Below the pieces are notes generated by a model that saw nothing but the letters and a program-made list of their open reading frames with translations, did not search any database and had not been told where the DNA came from. From Fodinibius salinus (GTDB taxonomy: Bacteria; Bacteroidota; Rhodothermia; Balneolales; Balneolaceae), in the NCBI RefSeq assembly GCF_008124865.1, contig NZ_VNHY01000001.1, positions 186,001-250,000 of the forward strand: 64,000 nucleotides of DNA, given 5' to 3'. How positions within the stretch are numbered: the stretch's first letter is position 1; each line of letters begins with the position of its first letter. Shown here one piece after another: positions 23,988 to 33,846 of the stretch. The translations under genes were made by a program, and so were the position numbers.

Positions 23988-26345
23988 TTGTCCATGAGCA
24001 GATCTATCCATTCATATCAACGGTACTATCTTGTTGGTATAGTTTTGTTGGTTACACTTTTAGGATTTCAATCTTTACAAGCGCAGTCCTTTGATTACAA
24101 ATCTCATCCTAAACTGGATTTTGATTTTAGAAGTCTGAACCTAGAGCTGGGGATACAACCCCAAAATCTGCGGATCGACGGTTCGGTTACTTACAGTGTA
24201 GAAGCTAATGTCAGCGGTGCCGATACGCTTACCCTTTTTGCTTCTCATATTGATGTACGAAATGTTACAGTGGGTGATGAGGCCGTAGAATACAGCCTGC
24301 AGAATGATTCGTTGCTGATTCCCGTAACCGATTCCACAGAAATTGGAAATCGTTATCAAATTGCTATCCGTTATTCAGGCCGGCCGCAGTTTGGGCTTTT
24401 AAAAAATAGCAGTGGCACTGTGTGGACTTCAATGCTTCCCAAAACCCAACGCCACTGGGTGCCAATTATTGATAATCCACAGGTGGACATGAAAACAGAG
24501 ATGACCTTTTCTGTTCCCGGTGATCGGCAGGTATGGGCAACAGGACAAAAGATGACAGAGAAGACGGGATCAGAATCAGAAGGAGTAAAGCAGTATAAAT
24601 TTACATCACAGAAACAAGTGCCAGCCAGTAGTCTTTCATTTGCGATAGGCAGTTTTGAAGAGCAGTCCACTACTTACGGTATCAAGCGTATTAATGTGGC
24701 TGTTGAGCAGTCTCTGAGTGATTCTGTGGATACTAAAAATTTGTTGGAGAAGGCCTACAATTATTTGGAAAAAGCTGAGCGAAAGTTACAGCACGAGTTT
24801 CCCTACAGCCGGTTGAATGTTATTGTGACCGGAGATCACAGTTGGGAGACGAAATCATGGGGAGCGTCAACGGTATTTTTATATGCCGACCAGCAGAGTA
24901 TCGATACCCAGCTAATGCGGGGCATTGTAGGACAGTGGTTTGGCGTTTTGCAGCGCGAAGGGCAGTGGAGCCAGGCTGATGCAATATCGTTGTATCAAAC
25001 TATTATTGCCGATGAGCTTTTGAATGATTCGTCTCTTAAACTGGATAGCCAAACCAGCCCTGATCTGTCATTTAGAACCGTTTACGAAAAGTTTGGGGGC
25101 AAACGGTGGAATCAATGGCAGCAGAATATAAATACTTGGCAAGAGCCCTCTGTGCGTTCTGTGATTTTTGAGGCTTCGACGAAGTTGCTTAATGCTTTGC
25201 CGCCGGTTATCAGTTGGGATGATTATGCTGACTACTGGTATCAGCAAACGGGCCAGCCGCTTTTTGATCTGCCGAGGTTGAGGGAGATGAATGATATAAA
25301 TAAAAAAAGCACGGCGGGCGATACAACGTATAATGTATTTTATGATCTGAATGAGGCTGAAGGAGAGCTGAAGCTGCGGTTTGAGTCCACTGGTAACTCA
25401 TATTCTACATTGGTCTCTGTTGAGGCCCATGAAGTTTATAGCGATAAAATTGAAGCTACTACCGTAACTTTTACCGGAGTGCAGGATTCGGTGATTATTA
25501 AAGTTGATCCCCTTATTAACACTCTGCGACTGAAAACTCCGAAACACCCTGAGTTGAAACTAAACAGTATGAAGCCTGCTCCTTTTTTGATTTATGATTT
25601 TCGTAACGGGGAAACAGCAAACGCGCGTGCAGAGGCGGCCCGGAAACTAGGTTATCACAGGGAGAATGCAGACTTACAGCTGGCCATTCGTGATTTTATG
25701 AATCAGGAGTTGAAGCCTAAGGTACGAGCGGCATTGCTAAGTTCATTTGCAAATATTACGAATGGAGCAGAGGGTACTCAACAGGTATTTTTAGATGCTT
25801 TGAATACGGACCAAAAGGTTTTACAAGAGGCTGGATTTAAAGGTCTTCAAAACTTTAGCGGGAATGCTGAAATTTCGGCTCGTGTACAGTCAATTGCTAA
25901 AAAGACAAGCAATTTTGCTCTTTTTGAAAGTGCTGCTAAAACTCTTCGGGCAATGACATCCGGTGATAAATTTGGGCGATTTGCAGCGTCGATTACCAGT
26001 CAAGACACGACAGGTGCTAAATCAATATTCATACTTCAGCAGCTGGCAGATATGGGCAATACCGAACAAGCAGTACGGCAGGCAAACAAATTTACGAACA
26101 GTACATATGATTACTCAGTTCGTAAAAGTGCAATTGAACTTCTTGCTGCCTACGATCAGTCCGTTGAGTCTTGGATGAGCCGAGCAGAGAAGCTCCTGGA
26201 TGCTCCCGACCCGCGCATTCGATTTTTGACTGTTCAAGCTCTTCAAAAATATTCTAACGACGAAGTTAGGACATTTTTAAGCGAGCGAATTGCGGACGAA
26301 TACGATGCCCGTGTATATAAAAAGATCCGACAGGTGCTGCAATAG
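23988..26345 (+). CDS. M1-aminopeptidase-like secreted protein lacking the zinc site, with C-terminal helical repeats
   Basis: 785 residues with a signal peptide (about 1-33, cut after LQAQ). The N-terminal beta domain and the following gluzincin-like domain match the M1 peptidase layout: GLLKNSSGTVWTSMLP and RHWVPIIDNPQVDMKTEMTFSVP are typical. But the GxMEN position reads GAST (292-295) and the HExxH-x-W-F/W-G position reads RGIVGQWFG (311-319), so both histidines and the glutamate are gone. It is predicted to be catalytically inactive. The C-terminal third (about 555-785) is HEAT-repeat-like, as in the M1 family's C-terminal part. Likely a periplasmic or secreted binding or scaffold protein. 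Its end touches, tail to tail, the DinB-like gene. Confidence 0.82.
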   Translation: MSMSRSIHSYQRYYLVGIVLLVTLLGFQSLQAQSFDYKSHPKLDFDFRSLNLELGIQPQNLRIDGSVTYSVEANVSGADTLTLFASHIDVRNVTVGDEAVEYSLQNDSLLIPVTDSTEIGNRYQIAIRYSGRPQFGLLKNSSGTVWTSMLPKTQRHWVPIIDNPQVDMKTEMTFSVPGDRQVWATGQKMTEKTGSESEGVKQYKFTSQKQVPASSLSFAIGSFEEQSTTYGIKRINVAVEQSLSDSVDTKNLLEKAYNYLEKAERKLQHEFPYSRLNVIVTGDHSWETKSWGASTVFLYADQQSIDTQLMRGIVGQWFGVLQREGQWSQADAISLYQTIIADELLNDSSLKLDSQTSPDLSFRTVYEKFGGKRWNQWQQNINTWQEPSVRSVIFEASTKLLNALPPVISWDDYADYWYQQTGQPLFDLPRLREMNDINKKSTAGDTTYNVFYDLNEAEGELKLRFESTGNSYSTLVSVEAHEVYSDKIEATTVTFTGVQDSVIIKVDPLINTLRLKTPKHPELKLNSMKPAPFLIYDFRNGETANARAEAARKLGYHRENADLQLAIRDFMNQELKPKVRAALLSSFANITNGAEGTQQVFLDALNTDQKVLQEAGFKGLQNFSGNAEISARVQSIAKKTSNFALFESAAKTLRAMTSGDKFGRFAASITSQDTTGAKSIFILQQLADMGNTEQAVRQANKFTNSTYDYSVRKSAIELLAAYDQSVESWMSRAEKLLDAPDPRIRFLTVQALQKYSNDEVRTFLSERIADEYDARVYKKIRQVLQ

Positions 26346-26852
26346 TTATTCTGTTTCTTCGATGAGACCAAACTGCAGCAGGTGGTGGAAACAGTGTTTA
26401 AAATGAAACCGCTGCCACTGTTCATTATCTAACAATCCAAAAGTTGGATTGGTGTGCTCAGCATCAGGGTGATCTTGATAGTACTGCCAGTATTCTTTGA
26501 CTGCTTTTTTTAATTCTTTTTGTGCAGTTTCAAAGTCTGACAACTTTAATTCTGGTAGTTCATCTTCCGAAAGGGGATTAGTAAATCCTTTTGGCATGGG
26601 ACGATTAGTGCGCAAAAACATTTGTAGCTGTCTTTGTTTCTTCTCGGAATTATGACACTCTACCTCCATCTTTCCCGTCGAAATCCAGTATGTCCCCGTG
26701 AGGTGTTCAACCATATGCTGGGCACTCATTCGTCCCCATTGTGGTGCAGTATCTTCTGATAAAGAAGATACTGCTTGAGGCACTATTTGGGTTATAAAAT
26801 GTTGTCGTAACTCCTCGTCATCAGCATTATATGTGACTGTAATTTGTTCCAT
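26346..26852 (-). CDS. DinB-like / DUF1569 family protein
   Basis: 168 residues, all helical, no signal. The helix starts WGRMSAQHMVEHLTG (about 39-53) and ends FHFKHCFHHLLQFGL (about 149-163), which carry the spaced histidines of the DinB/YfiT-type metal-binding four-helix bundle. The family is of unknown reaction; some members act on thiols or on small metabolites. It follows the ABC permease gene by 25 bp on the same strand and could share its transcript. Confidence 0.75.
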   Translation of the reverse strand: MEQITVTYNADDEELRQHFITQIVPQAVSSLSEDTAPQWGRMSAQHMVEHLTGTYWISTGKMEVECHNSEKKQRQLQMFLRTNRPMPKGFTNPLSEDELPELKLSDFETAQKELKKAVKEYWQYYQDHPDAEHTNPTFGLLDNEQWQRFHFKHCFHHLLQFGLIEETE

Positions 26853-26877
26853 GATATTGTGTATTCTGTAACATGAT

Positions 26878-28179
26878 TTATTCCCGAATCCACTTGAGAA
26901 GTTCTTTTAGATTGGCCGTTTTCCCATAGCTTAAAATTCCTACACTGTAAATTTTAGCACTTAGCCACATGGTGCCGGCAAAGGTGCCAACCATCAGCAG
27001 GATGGAAAGACCAATTTGCCAAAATGGAACATCGGTGATGGCGATACGGGTAATCATCACAATAGGAGTACAAAAGGGAATGAGCGATCCAACTACTGAT
27101 AACATTCCGTCGGGGTTTTCCATTGTACGAAACATGATGAAATAAGCAATCATGATAGGAATCATAATGGGAAACATGTATTGCTGTGTGTCGGCTTCAG
27201 AATCGACAGCGGAACCAATAGCAGCAAATAGTGAGCTGTAGATCAGGTATCCCAGTACAAAGAAAATAACAAAGTAAACGAAAATTGAAGTCTCGATGGT
27301 AGGCAGGGTTAGGGTAGAGGGATCGAAACCCTGTGGGGCTTGGGTTGCCTGTGCGGCTTCGGGCATTTGTTCCATCTGTGTGCTTAGAAACATACTTGCG
27401 ATGGGACCTGCGGCGGCGCCTAACCCAAACAAAAAGATTATCCAGATAGTCATTTGGGTGAGTGCCAGTGACCCGATGCCGGCCAGTTTGCCACATAACA
27501 GTTCGATGGGTTTTACTGATGAAGCAATGACTTCAATAATACGGTTGGTCTTTTCTTCGATCACACTGCGGGTAATAAGTCCCCCGTACCCACTAATGGC
27601 ACCAAAGATGATAACACCCATGGCAATGCCTAAGATGGTCAGGAAGCCGGTATCATCATCGGTTTCCTTACCTGCCTTGGTAAGTTTTCGGGTTTCAAAA
27701 GCCACATCACTGGCATAAATATCTTTGATGTTCTCTGAGACCTCGGCGCGGTTGAGCCGCTCGTTGCGAATTACTTCGCGCAGGTCTGATCGAATATTGG
27801 ATTGTAAACTGAGTCCACCGGATCCGCTGGAAATGAATTCCAGGCTCTTGTCATTATCGATATGTTCTTCCTGCAGCACAAGGTATCCATCAATGTCTTC
27901 GCTTTGTATCATTGAGCGAACAGAATCTTCCGACAGATCAGAAAAGTCTTTGTACCGCTGGGGAGCGATTTTCTCCAGCCGTGGATAGAGCACCTCTGTC
28001 TGATCCATAATACCAATAGTACGTTGTGTTTCGGAGTCGAAGACGGATATGCCAACGACAATACCCACAAATGCAACCATTCCCAGGGGAATTAAAATAG
28101 TAGCTAAAATAAAGGCTTTGGATCGTATGCGGGTCATATATTCCCGCTTTAGAACAAGAAAAATTTGCTTCAAACTCAT
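26878..28179 (-). CDS. ABC-2 type exporter permease (NatB/YhaP-like)
   Basis: 433 residues. One N-terminal helix (about 22-43) is followed by a long extracytoplasmic domain (about 45-180), then a cluster of about five helices (185-425). The conserved YGGLITRSVIEEKTNRIIEVIASSVKPIELLCGK stretch (about 198-231, quoted in part: EEKTNRIIEVIASSVKP) is the hallmark of the NatB-type permeases. The ATPase gene ends four bases before its start, so the two form one exporter; family members extrude sodium or amphiphilic drugs, but the substrate cannot be told from sequence. Confidence 0.92.
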   Translation of the reverse strand: MSLKQIFLVLKREYMTRIRSKAFILATILIPLGMVAFVGIVVGISVFDSETQRTIGIMDQTEVLYPRLEKIAPQRYKDFSDLSEDSVRSMIQSEDIDGYLVLQEEHIDNDKSLEFISSGSGGLSLQSNIRSDLREVIRNERLNRAEVSENIKDIYASDVAFETRKLTKAGKETDDDTGFLTILGIAMGVIIFGAISGYGGLITRSVIEEKTNRIIEVIASSVKPIELLCGKLAGIGSLALTQMTIWIIFLFGLGAAAGPIASMFLSTQMEQMPEAAQATQAPQGFDPSTLTLPTIETSIFVYFVIFFVLGYLIYSSLFAAIGSAVDSEADTQQYMFPIMIPIMIAYFIMFRTMENPDGMLSVVGSLIPFCTPIVMITRIAITDVPFWQIGLSILLMVGTFAGTMWLSAKIYSVGILSYGKTANLKELLKWIRE

Positions 28180-28183
28180 AAAA

Positions 28184-29104
28184 TCAGGCTAATTCGTTTG
28201 GGTTAACATTATCTTCGCCAACAGTAGAAATAAAGATCTCAGTTAGTGACGGTTCCACACGCTCAAACTTGTAAACTTCGGCGTGACTGATGGCTGTCTT
28301 AAGGATGTTTTGCATGTCCTGTCCATCAAGTACTCGGATTTCGGCAAAACCAGTTGAACGATTATTGATTCGCACATTTTTGAGCTTATCCAGGAAATTG
28401 TGGTCCCCCTCAAATTCAATTTCAACGGTATTTTTGCCGAATTTTTGTTTGATATCTCGAAGATTCCCTTTGAGCACTGCTTTGCCGTTATTGAATAAGC
28501 ATATTTCATCACACATCTGCTCAACTTGTTCCATGCGATGGGTCGAAAAGAGTACTGTTTTCCCCTCGTCGCGGAGCTCGATGACAATCTCTTTCAGCAT
28601 CTCACTGTTTATGGGATCAAGTCCGCTGAACGGCTCGTCAAAAATATATAGATCCGGATCATGGGCTATGGTGGCAATAAACTGGATCTTCTGTGACATC
28701 CCCTTGGATAGTTCTCCAATCTCTTTGTTGTACCAGTCGGTAGCGTTAAAACGGTCGAGCCAATATTTCGTTGTTTCTTTGGCTTGGGCATGGCTCAGTC
28801 CTTTAAGTTGTGCCAGGTAAATGAGCTGTTCGCCGACTTTCATCTTTTTATACAGCCCACGCTCTTCAGGCATATAGCCGATCATATTTTGTGTTTCGGA
28901 GCTTACTTCTATTCCATTAATGGTAACCGATCCGCTGTCGGCAATTAAAATATGATTGATAATGCGAATAGCGGTCGTTTTACCTGCTCCATTAGGACCA
29001 AGCAAACCAAAAATGCGTCCTTTAGGAACCTCAAAACTTACATCTTGTACCGCTTGGGTATCGCCAAATGATTTATTGATATTATTAACTTCAATGACTG
29101 CCAT
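28184..29104 (-). CDS. ABC transporter ATP-binding protein (NatA-like)
   Basis: 306 residues. Walker [10 protein letters not shown] at about 36-44, the signature ELSKGMSQK near 133-141, Walker [15 protein letters not shown] near 151-164, and the switch histidine in [10 protein letters not shown]-terminal domain (about 225-306, DUF4162-like) follows, as in NatA and bacteriocin/antibiotic exporters. First gene of the exporter operon, followed by the permease and a DinB-like gene. It starts about 155 bp from glgA, which is divergent. Confidence 0.94.
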   Translation of the reverse strand: MAVIEVNNINKSFGDTQAVQDVSFEVPKGRIFGLLGPNGAGKTTAIRIINHILIADSGSVTINGIEVSSETQNMIGYMPEERGLYKKMKVGEQLIYLAQLKGLSHAQAKETTKYWLDRFNATDWYNKEIGELSKGMSQKIQFIATIAHDPDLYIFDEPFSGLDPINSEMLKEIVIELRDEGKTVLFSTHRMEQVEQMCDEICLFNNGKAVLKGNLRDIKQKFGKNTVEIEFEGDHNFLDKLKNVRINNRSTGFAEIRVLDGQDMQNILKTAISHAEVYKFERVEPSLTEIFISTVGEDNVNPNELA

Positions 29105-29260
29105 ATATAGTAATCTTATTTATTAAGAATGGGATAAAGTACAGAAAGCTTTTGATAAAAAAGTAAAGGTTTAATTAAGCCATTCTAATCTATTGATTTT
29201 AACTTATGGTCTCAAAACAAATTGCCGGTACGTAAAAACAGTTAAGGTGTTACAGCAAAT

Positions 29261-30697
29261 ATGAATATTCTACATCTCAGTGCCGAGTGTTATCCGGCAG
29301 CAAAAGTTGGTGGACTGGCGGATGTCGTGGGTGCATTGCCAAAGTACTTGAATAAGCGGAAAGTTAACGCTTCTGTGCTTATGCCCAAATACGGTAATGA
29401 ATGGATGAAAAACCATTCTTTTGAGACGGTTTATGAAGGTAATGCTCCGCTGGGAGAAAATAAGTTTAAATTCAAGATCCAGAAAGGAGAGAATATTGCT
29501 CTTGGCTATCCACTCTATGTGATTGATATACCAGGCCGTTTTGATCGTCCCGGTATTTACAGTGAAACTGAAACGGGTTGTTCCTTTGATGATACGTTCG
29601 AACGTTTTCTAAGTTTCCAAATTGCTGCTCTCGATTGGGTAAAATCAATGTCCGATCAGCCCGATATCATTCATTGCCACGATCACCATATGGCGTTGCT
29701 GCCATTTATGATCAGCCGAAGTAACCGGTACCAGTTGATTGCGCAAATTCCTACTGTACTAACAGTTCACCATGCACAATACCACGGACGTTTTGAGTTG
29801 CAGAAAACGGCACTGCTACCTGATTTTGACAGCAAACACCGCGGTCTGCTGGAATGGGATAGGCAGCTCAACTGTCTGGCGGCGGGACTGAAATGCTGCT
29901 GGCAAATTTCAACAGTTTCTCCATCGTATATGCAACAGCTTAGTGAACAAAGCAATGGCCTGGAATGGTTGTTTGAAAACGAGCAGCAGAAATCGCGCGG
30001 TATTCTCAACGGCATTGATACGGCTGTATGGGATCCCGACAGTGATTCACTGATTGCTCAACAATTTAATGATGATACCATTGCTGAAGGGAAGTTAGCG
30101 AACAAAAAAGCATTAAGCCGGCGAGCAGGTTTCGATCTGCAATATCCCCTTATTTCGTATATCGGCCGGTTAGCTCATGAAAAGGGGGCTGATTTACTTC
30201 CTGATCTTTTTGCTCTTTTTCTGTCTGCTAAACAACCGGTAAATATTTTGCTGTTGGGTACGGGAGATCGTGAACTGCACAATCAATTTGAGAAGTTGAA
30301 CAGGCAGTATCCGGACTATTTTCATGCCGAATTGGACTACAACGAGACACTGGCTCATCAGATTTATGCCGGTAGTGATTTCTTAGTTATGCCTTCACGC
30401 GTCGAGCCGTGTGGCCTCAACCAGATGTATGCTATGCAGTACGGAACGGTGCCTATTGTGCGTAATACCGGTGGATTGAAAGATACGGTTATAGATTTGA
30501 ATCAGCCTGACGGTTATGGCATTACTTTCGATGAATTTACGTTGGAGGCTGCCGAGCAGGCCCTCTGGCGGGCTTTAGATTTATATCAGAAAGATGAACA
30601 AATAGCCAATCTGAGGCCGCGGATTATGGGCTTGGATTTTTCTTGGAATGCTTCGGCCAACGACTATATTAAAATGTATAGTGCACTGATTGAATGA
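29261..30697 (+). CDS. glgA: Glycogen synthase (ADP-glucose type, GT5)
   Basis: 478 residues, full length. KVGGLADVVGALP at about 15-27 contains the ADP-glucose-binding lysine, HDHHMALLPF matches the usual HDW region, and SRVEPCGLNQMYAMQYG (about 375-391) holds the catalytic glutamate of the GT-B fold. It transfers glucose from ADP-glucose to the non-reducing end of glycogen. The gene for the enzyme making ADP-glucose follows 19 bp later, forming a compact glgAC operon without glgB or glgP here. Confidence 0.96.
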   Translation: MNILHLSAECYPAAKVGGLADVVGALPKYLNKRKVNASVLMPKYGNEWMKNHSFETVYEGNAPLGENKFKFKIQKGENIALGYPLYVIDIPGRFDRPGIYSETETGCSFDDTFERFLSFQIAALDWVKSMSDQPDIIHCHDHHMALLPFMISRSNRYQLIAQIPTVLTVHHAQYHGRFELQKTALLPDFDSKHRGLLEWDRQLNCLAAGLKCCWQISTVSPSYMQQLSEQSNGLEWLFENEQQKSRGILNGIDTAVWDPDSDSLIAQQFNDDTIAEGKLANKKALSRRAGFDLQYPLISYIGRLAHEKGADLLPDLFALFLSAKQPVNILLLGTGDRELHNQFEKLNRQYPDYFHAELDYNETLAHQIYAGSDFLVMPSRVEPCGLNQMYAMQYGTVPIVRNTGGLKDTVIDLNQPDGYGITFDEFTLEAAEQALWRALDLYQKDEQIANLRPRIMGLDFSWNASANDYIKMYSALIE

Positions 30698-30716
30698 TAG
30701 AAAACTGAATATTTTT

Positions 30717-31988
30717 ATGCGAAACAAAGCAATTGCGGTTATTTTGGGCGGGGGACAGGGTACCCGCTTATTTCCATTAACGAAATTACGGTCGAAGCCG
30801 GCGGTACCCATTGCCGGTAAATATCGGCTGGTTGATATTCCCATTTCGAACTGTCTGAATTCCGATATCCGCCGGATTTATGTGCTTACGCAATTTAATT
30901 CCGCTTCCCTGAACCGACATATTAAAAACACCTACAATTTTGATGTGTTTAGCAGTGGCTTCGTGGATATTCTTGCTGCTGAACAGACGCCCCAAAGCGA
31001 TACTTGGTATCAGGGCACGGCCGACGCTGTCCGGCAGTCAATTCATCACATGGAAAATCATCCCCACGAACATGTATTTGTTCTTTCTGGTGATCAGCTT
31101 TACCAGATGGATTACCGCAAGATGATGGCTAAGCACGAGGCAAGCAATGCTGATCTTACGGTTGCAACAATACCGGTTGTAGCTAAACATGCTCCGCAAT
31201 TTGGAATTATGAAAACAAATAATTCCGGCGTCATTGAAGGTTTTACAGAAAAACCGGATCCTGCTGAGCTTGACCAATGGAAATCTGACACGCAGGAACG
31301 GTTTCAAAAAGACGGCCGCGTGTATCTTGCTTCAATGGGTATCTATATTTTTCAAAAAGAAGTGCTTACCCAAATGCTTGATCAATATGCTGATTCCACT
31401 GATTTTGGCAAAGAGATTATTCCCAGTGCTATAGCGGATGATTTTAATATACACAGCTATGAGTTTGATGGCTACTGGCGGGACATTGGGACTGTAAAAT
31501 CATTTTTTGAAGCTAACCTTGCACTTACCGATGATCTGCCAAAATTTAATCTCTATGATAACGACGACTTTATCTATACTCACGCGCGGATGTTGCCGGC
31601 TTCGAAGCTTTCCGGTACTACTTTTGCCAACTCTATTTTGGCTGAAGGTTGTATCATAGAAGCAAATAAAATTGAACACTCGGTGGTGGGAATTCGATCG
31701 CGTATTGGTCAAGGAACAACTATCGAAGATGCTATTATCATGGGGAATGACTTTTTCCCTTCAGATGAAATGCCACAAGATACCAAAGCTGCTAAACCAC
31801 AGGTTTCCATCGGGGAGCGGTGTTTTATAAGCAATGCAATCATTGATAAGAATTGTATAATCGGGGACGATGTGCGCATTATCGGGGGCGACCATCTTGA
31901 AGATGGGGAATACGAAAATTACCACGTGGTTGACGGTATTGTTATTGTACCTAAAAACTCAGTAATCGAAGATGGGACTGAGATTTAG
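30717..31988 (+). CDS. glgC: Glucose-1-phosphate adenylyltransferase (ADP-glucose pyrophosphorylase)
   Basis: About 423 residues from the ATG at 30717; an in-frame TTG at 30690 overlaps the end of glgA and is less likely. The nucleotide loop GGGQGTRLFPLT follows the first strand, then RSKPAVPIAGKYRLVDIP (regulator/ATP contacts), QGTADAVRQ and FSGD-type LSGDQLYQMDY. A left-handed beta-helix C-terminal domain from about 300 carries the hexapeptide-like repeats. It makes ADP-glucose for GlgA; allosteric control by sugar phosphates is usual in the family. Confidence 0.95.
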   Translation: MRNKAIAVILGGGQGTRLFPLTKLRSKPAVPIAGKYRLVDIPISNCLNSDIRRIYVLTQFNSASLNRHIKNTYNFDVFSSGFVDILAAEQTPQSDTWYQGTADAVRQSIHHMENHPHEHVFVLSGDQLYQMDYRKMMAKHEASNADLTVATIPVVAKHAPQFGIMKTNNSGVIEGFTEKPDPAELDQWKSDTQERFQKDGRVYLASMGIYIFQKEVLTQMLDQYADSTDFGKEIIPSAIADDFNIHSYEFDGYWRDIGTVKSFFEANLALTDDLPKFNLYDNDDFIYTHARMLPASKLSGTTFANSILAEGCIIEANKIEHSVVGIRSRIGQGTTIEDAIIMGNDFFPSDEMPQDTKAAKPQVSIGERCFISNAIIDKNCIIGDDVRIIGGDHLEDGEYENYHVVDGIVIVPKNSVIEDGTEI

Positions 31989-32085
31989 AAAAAATAATCT
32001 TTTGTGCTGCGTATTGCGTAAGAAATAGATTTGCTAGTCAAGTTCTTTTGAGTGTTGATAGTAACAATGCCCCAATACTTACTTG

Positions 32086-32796
32086 TTACTCATTGTTCTG
32101 TATTTCCTCAAGCTTACTCATCGCCCGATCATTCAGATTGTCGAAAAGCTCTTTATCAATATCACCAACGGTATATTTTAGATGTAGCCATACCACATAG
32201 GTACCCATCACATCTTCGTAGCAGTAATGCTCAATTTGGGGTAGTTGTTCATCTCGATACATTGCAAGTACTTCATGGCCTTCGCCGGTCTGTTTAAAGG
32301 GAATGTCGATCAGGTGTCCCAAGTGTTTAAGCTTGGGCCATGAGCTGGCACCATAATTACTGAATTCGTCAATAAGATCTACATTATCGTTGCTGTAACG
32401 GTAATTAATATCGTAATGATTGAGCCGTTTAGGCATTTGTAGCCCGTGTTTTAAGGCTCGGTACGTAAGTAAGGGCAGATCAAAGCCGCGCCCATTGTGG
32501 TGAACAAGCCCAAAATCTTTGTAGGTGTTAAGGCTATCGAATATTTTTTGGAGTCCTTCTTTTTCGTCTTCCCCGTGCCAGCCTACTTTCTGTTTGGGAA
32601 CACCATTATTTTCAATCCAGAGTCCTACCCACGAGACCATTCGGTGATACATGGGGGGCAGAAATCCTGAGGAGTTACGTGCCAGCTCTTCACTTGCTTG
32701 AATCAGCAGTTCATCTTCATCTGCTTCGGGATTTTTGATGACCTTTCGAACGAACTTAAAATCGGGAATAGTCTCGATATCAAATACAAAAAACAT
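32086..32796 (-). CDS. Predicted 3'-5' exonuclease (PolB-exonuclease-like)
   Basis: 236 residues. Exo I DIETIPD at about 6-12 has the metal-binding Asp and Glu, Exo II HNGRGFDLPLL (about 100-110) supplies the next aspartate, and Exo III YCYEDVMGTY (about 191-200) the last. This pattern is that of the DnaQ-like superfamily, in the branch annotated as related to the PolB exonuclease domain. No polymerase domain is attached. It is two bases downstream of the asparaginase gene and may be the last gene of that run. The substrate, DNA or RNA, is unknown. Confidence 0.85.
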   Translation of the reverse strand: MFFVFDIETIPDFKFVRKVIKNPEADEDELLIQASEELARNSSGFLPPMYHRMVSWVGLWIENNGVPKQKVGWHGEDEKEGLQKIFDSLNTYKDFGLVHHNGRGFDLPLLTYRALKHGLQMPKRLNHYDINYRYSNDNVDLIDEFSNYGASSWPKLKHLGHLIDIPFKQTGEGHEVLAMYRDEQLPQIEHYCYEDVMGTYVVWLHLKYTVGDIDKELFDNLNDRAMSKLEEIQNNE

Positions 32797-32798
32797 GA

Positions 32799-33797
32799 TT
32801 ACTCCGTTATTTCTCCAGCTATATTGTGGTTAAAGGCATTGATGATATTTTGTGTCTTGTCGTATTTGCCCAAAAGATACATGATTTTTGTGAGTGTTGC
32901 TTCGGTGGTCATATCTTTTGCGCTCAGGGCGCCCAGTTCAATAGCTTTGCGACCGCTTTCATAATTATTAAGCTCTACGGCGTCATAGTCTGCTTGAGAA
33001 GTGATGATGAGCAGTGTGTCCTCATCAACGCAGCGTTTAAAGAAGGGCAGAAGGCTTTGTTCGCCGTGAATGGGGAAGTTTCCACTTCCAAAGGCTTCGA
33101 TAATAAGAGCGCGAATATTACTGAAATCAATTTGTTGCAGGTATTTCGGGTTTAGATTGGGATGAATCTTTTGCAAAAACACTTGGTCGTTAAACTCTGT
33201 AGATACCTGCAGCTTTTGTGCCGGTGATAGGATATGATCACTAATTTCAATATTTAGTCCAATTTCGGCCAGTGGAGAATAGTTCGGAGAGCTGAATGCA
33301 TCAAAATCGCCGATACTCATTTTGGTGGCGCGATTACCCCGATAGACAAAGTCGTTAAAACAGATAGCCACTTCGGGCAGTGGCATAGTGGCCATTTCTA
33401 TAGCATTGATAAGGTTTCGTCGCGCATCGCTACGGATATTGCGCATGGGGACTTGACTTCCGGTAAAAATGATGGGCTTGTCCAAGTTTTGCAGTGCAAA
33501 AGAAAGGGCAGAGGCCGTATAAGCCATAGTATCAGTACCGTGCAAAACTACAAATCCGTTATAATCCCTATAATGTTCATGAATGAACGTTGCCAGCTTT
33601 GACCAATGTTTTTTGTTGATATCCGAGCTGTCTTCGGAAAAGAGCTGCTTGCTTTGGATATCAGCAATTTTTGAGAGTTCGGGAATTGCTTCATATAGCA
33701 GCTGGGTCCATCGGTCGGTATCAAGCGTGGGATTGTTATCATCACCGATATCCATAGCAATAGTGCCGCCGGTTTGTATGAGGAGGATTTTCTTCAT
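32799..33797 (-). CDS. ansA: L-asparaginase, type I (cytosolic)
   Basis: 332 residues, no signal peptide. TGGTIAM at 9-15 holds the catalytic Thr12, and the second motif VVLHGTDTMAYTASAL (about 84-99) the second threonine-aspartate pair. The length and lack of signal place it in the type I group. It hydrolyses asparagine to aspartate and ammonia. It sits in a close run after lptA (49 bp) and before the exonuclease (2 bp). Confidence 0.93.
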   Translation of the reverse strand: MKKILLIQTGGTIAMDIGDDNNPTLDTDRWTQLLYEAIPELSKIADIQSKQLFSEDSSDINKKHWSKLATFIHEHYRDYNGFVVLHGTDTMAYTASALSFALQNLDKPIIFTGSQVPMRNIRSDARRNLINAIEMATMPLPEVAICFNDFVYRGNRATKMSIGDFDAFSSPNYSPLAEIGLNIEISDHILSPAQKLQVSTEFNDQVFLQKIHPNLNPKYLQQIDFSNIRALIIEAFGSGNFPIHGEQSLLPFFKRCVDEDTLLIITSQADYDAVELNNYESGRKAIELGALSAKDMTTEATLTKIMYLLGKYDKTQNIINAFNHNIAGEITE

Positions 33798-33846
33798 CTA
33801 CTGGTTGGTAAAAAGCGAATTAAAACTATTTATGTAACTTATCTCA

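Noticed and set aside
30690-30716. TTG start for glgC at 30690
   Set aside because: It would overlap the end of glgA and add residues absent from the family; ATG at 30717 gives the standard start.
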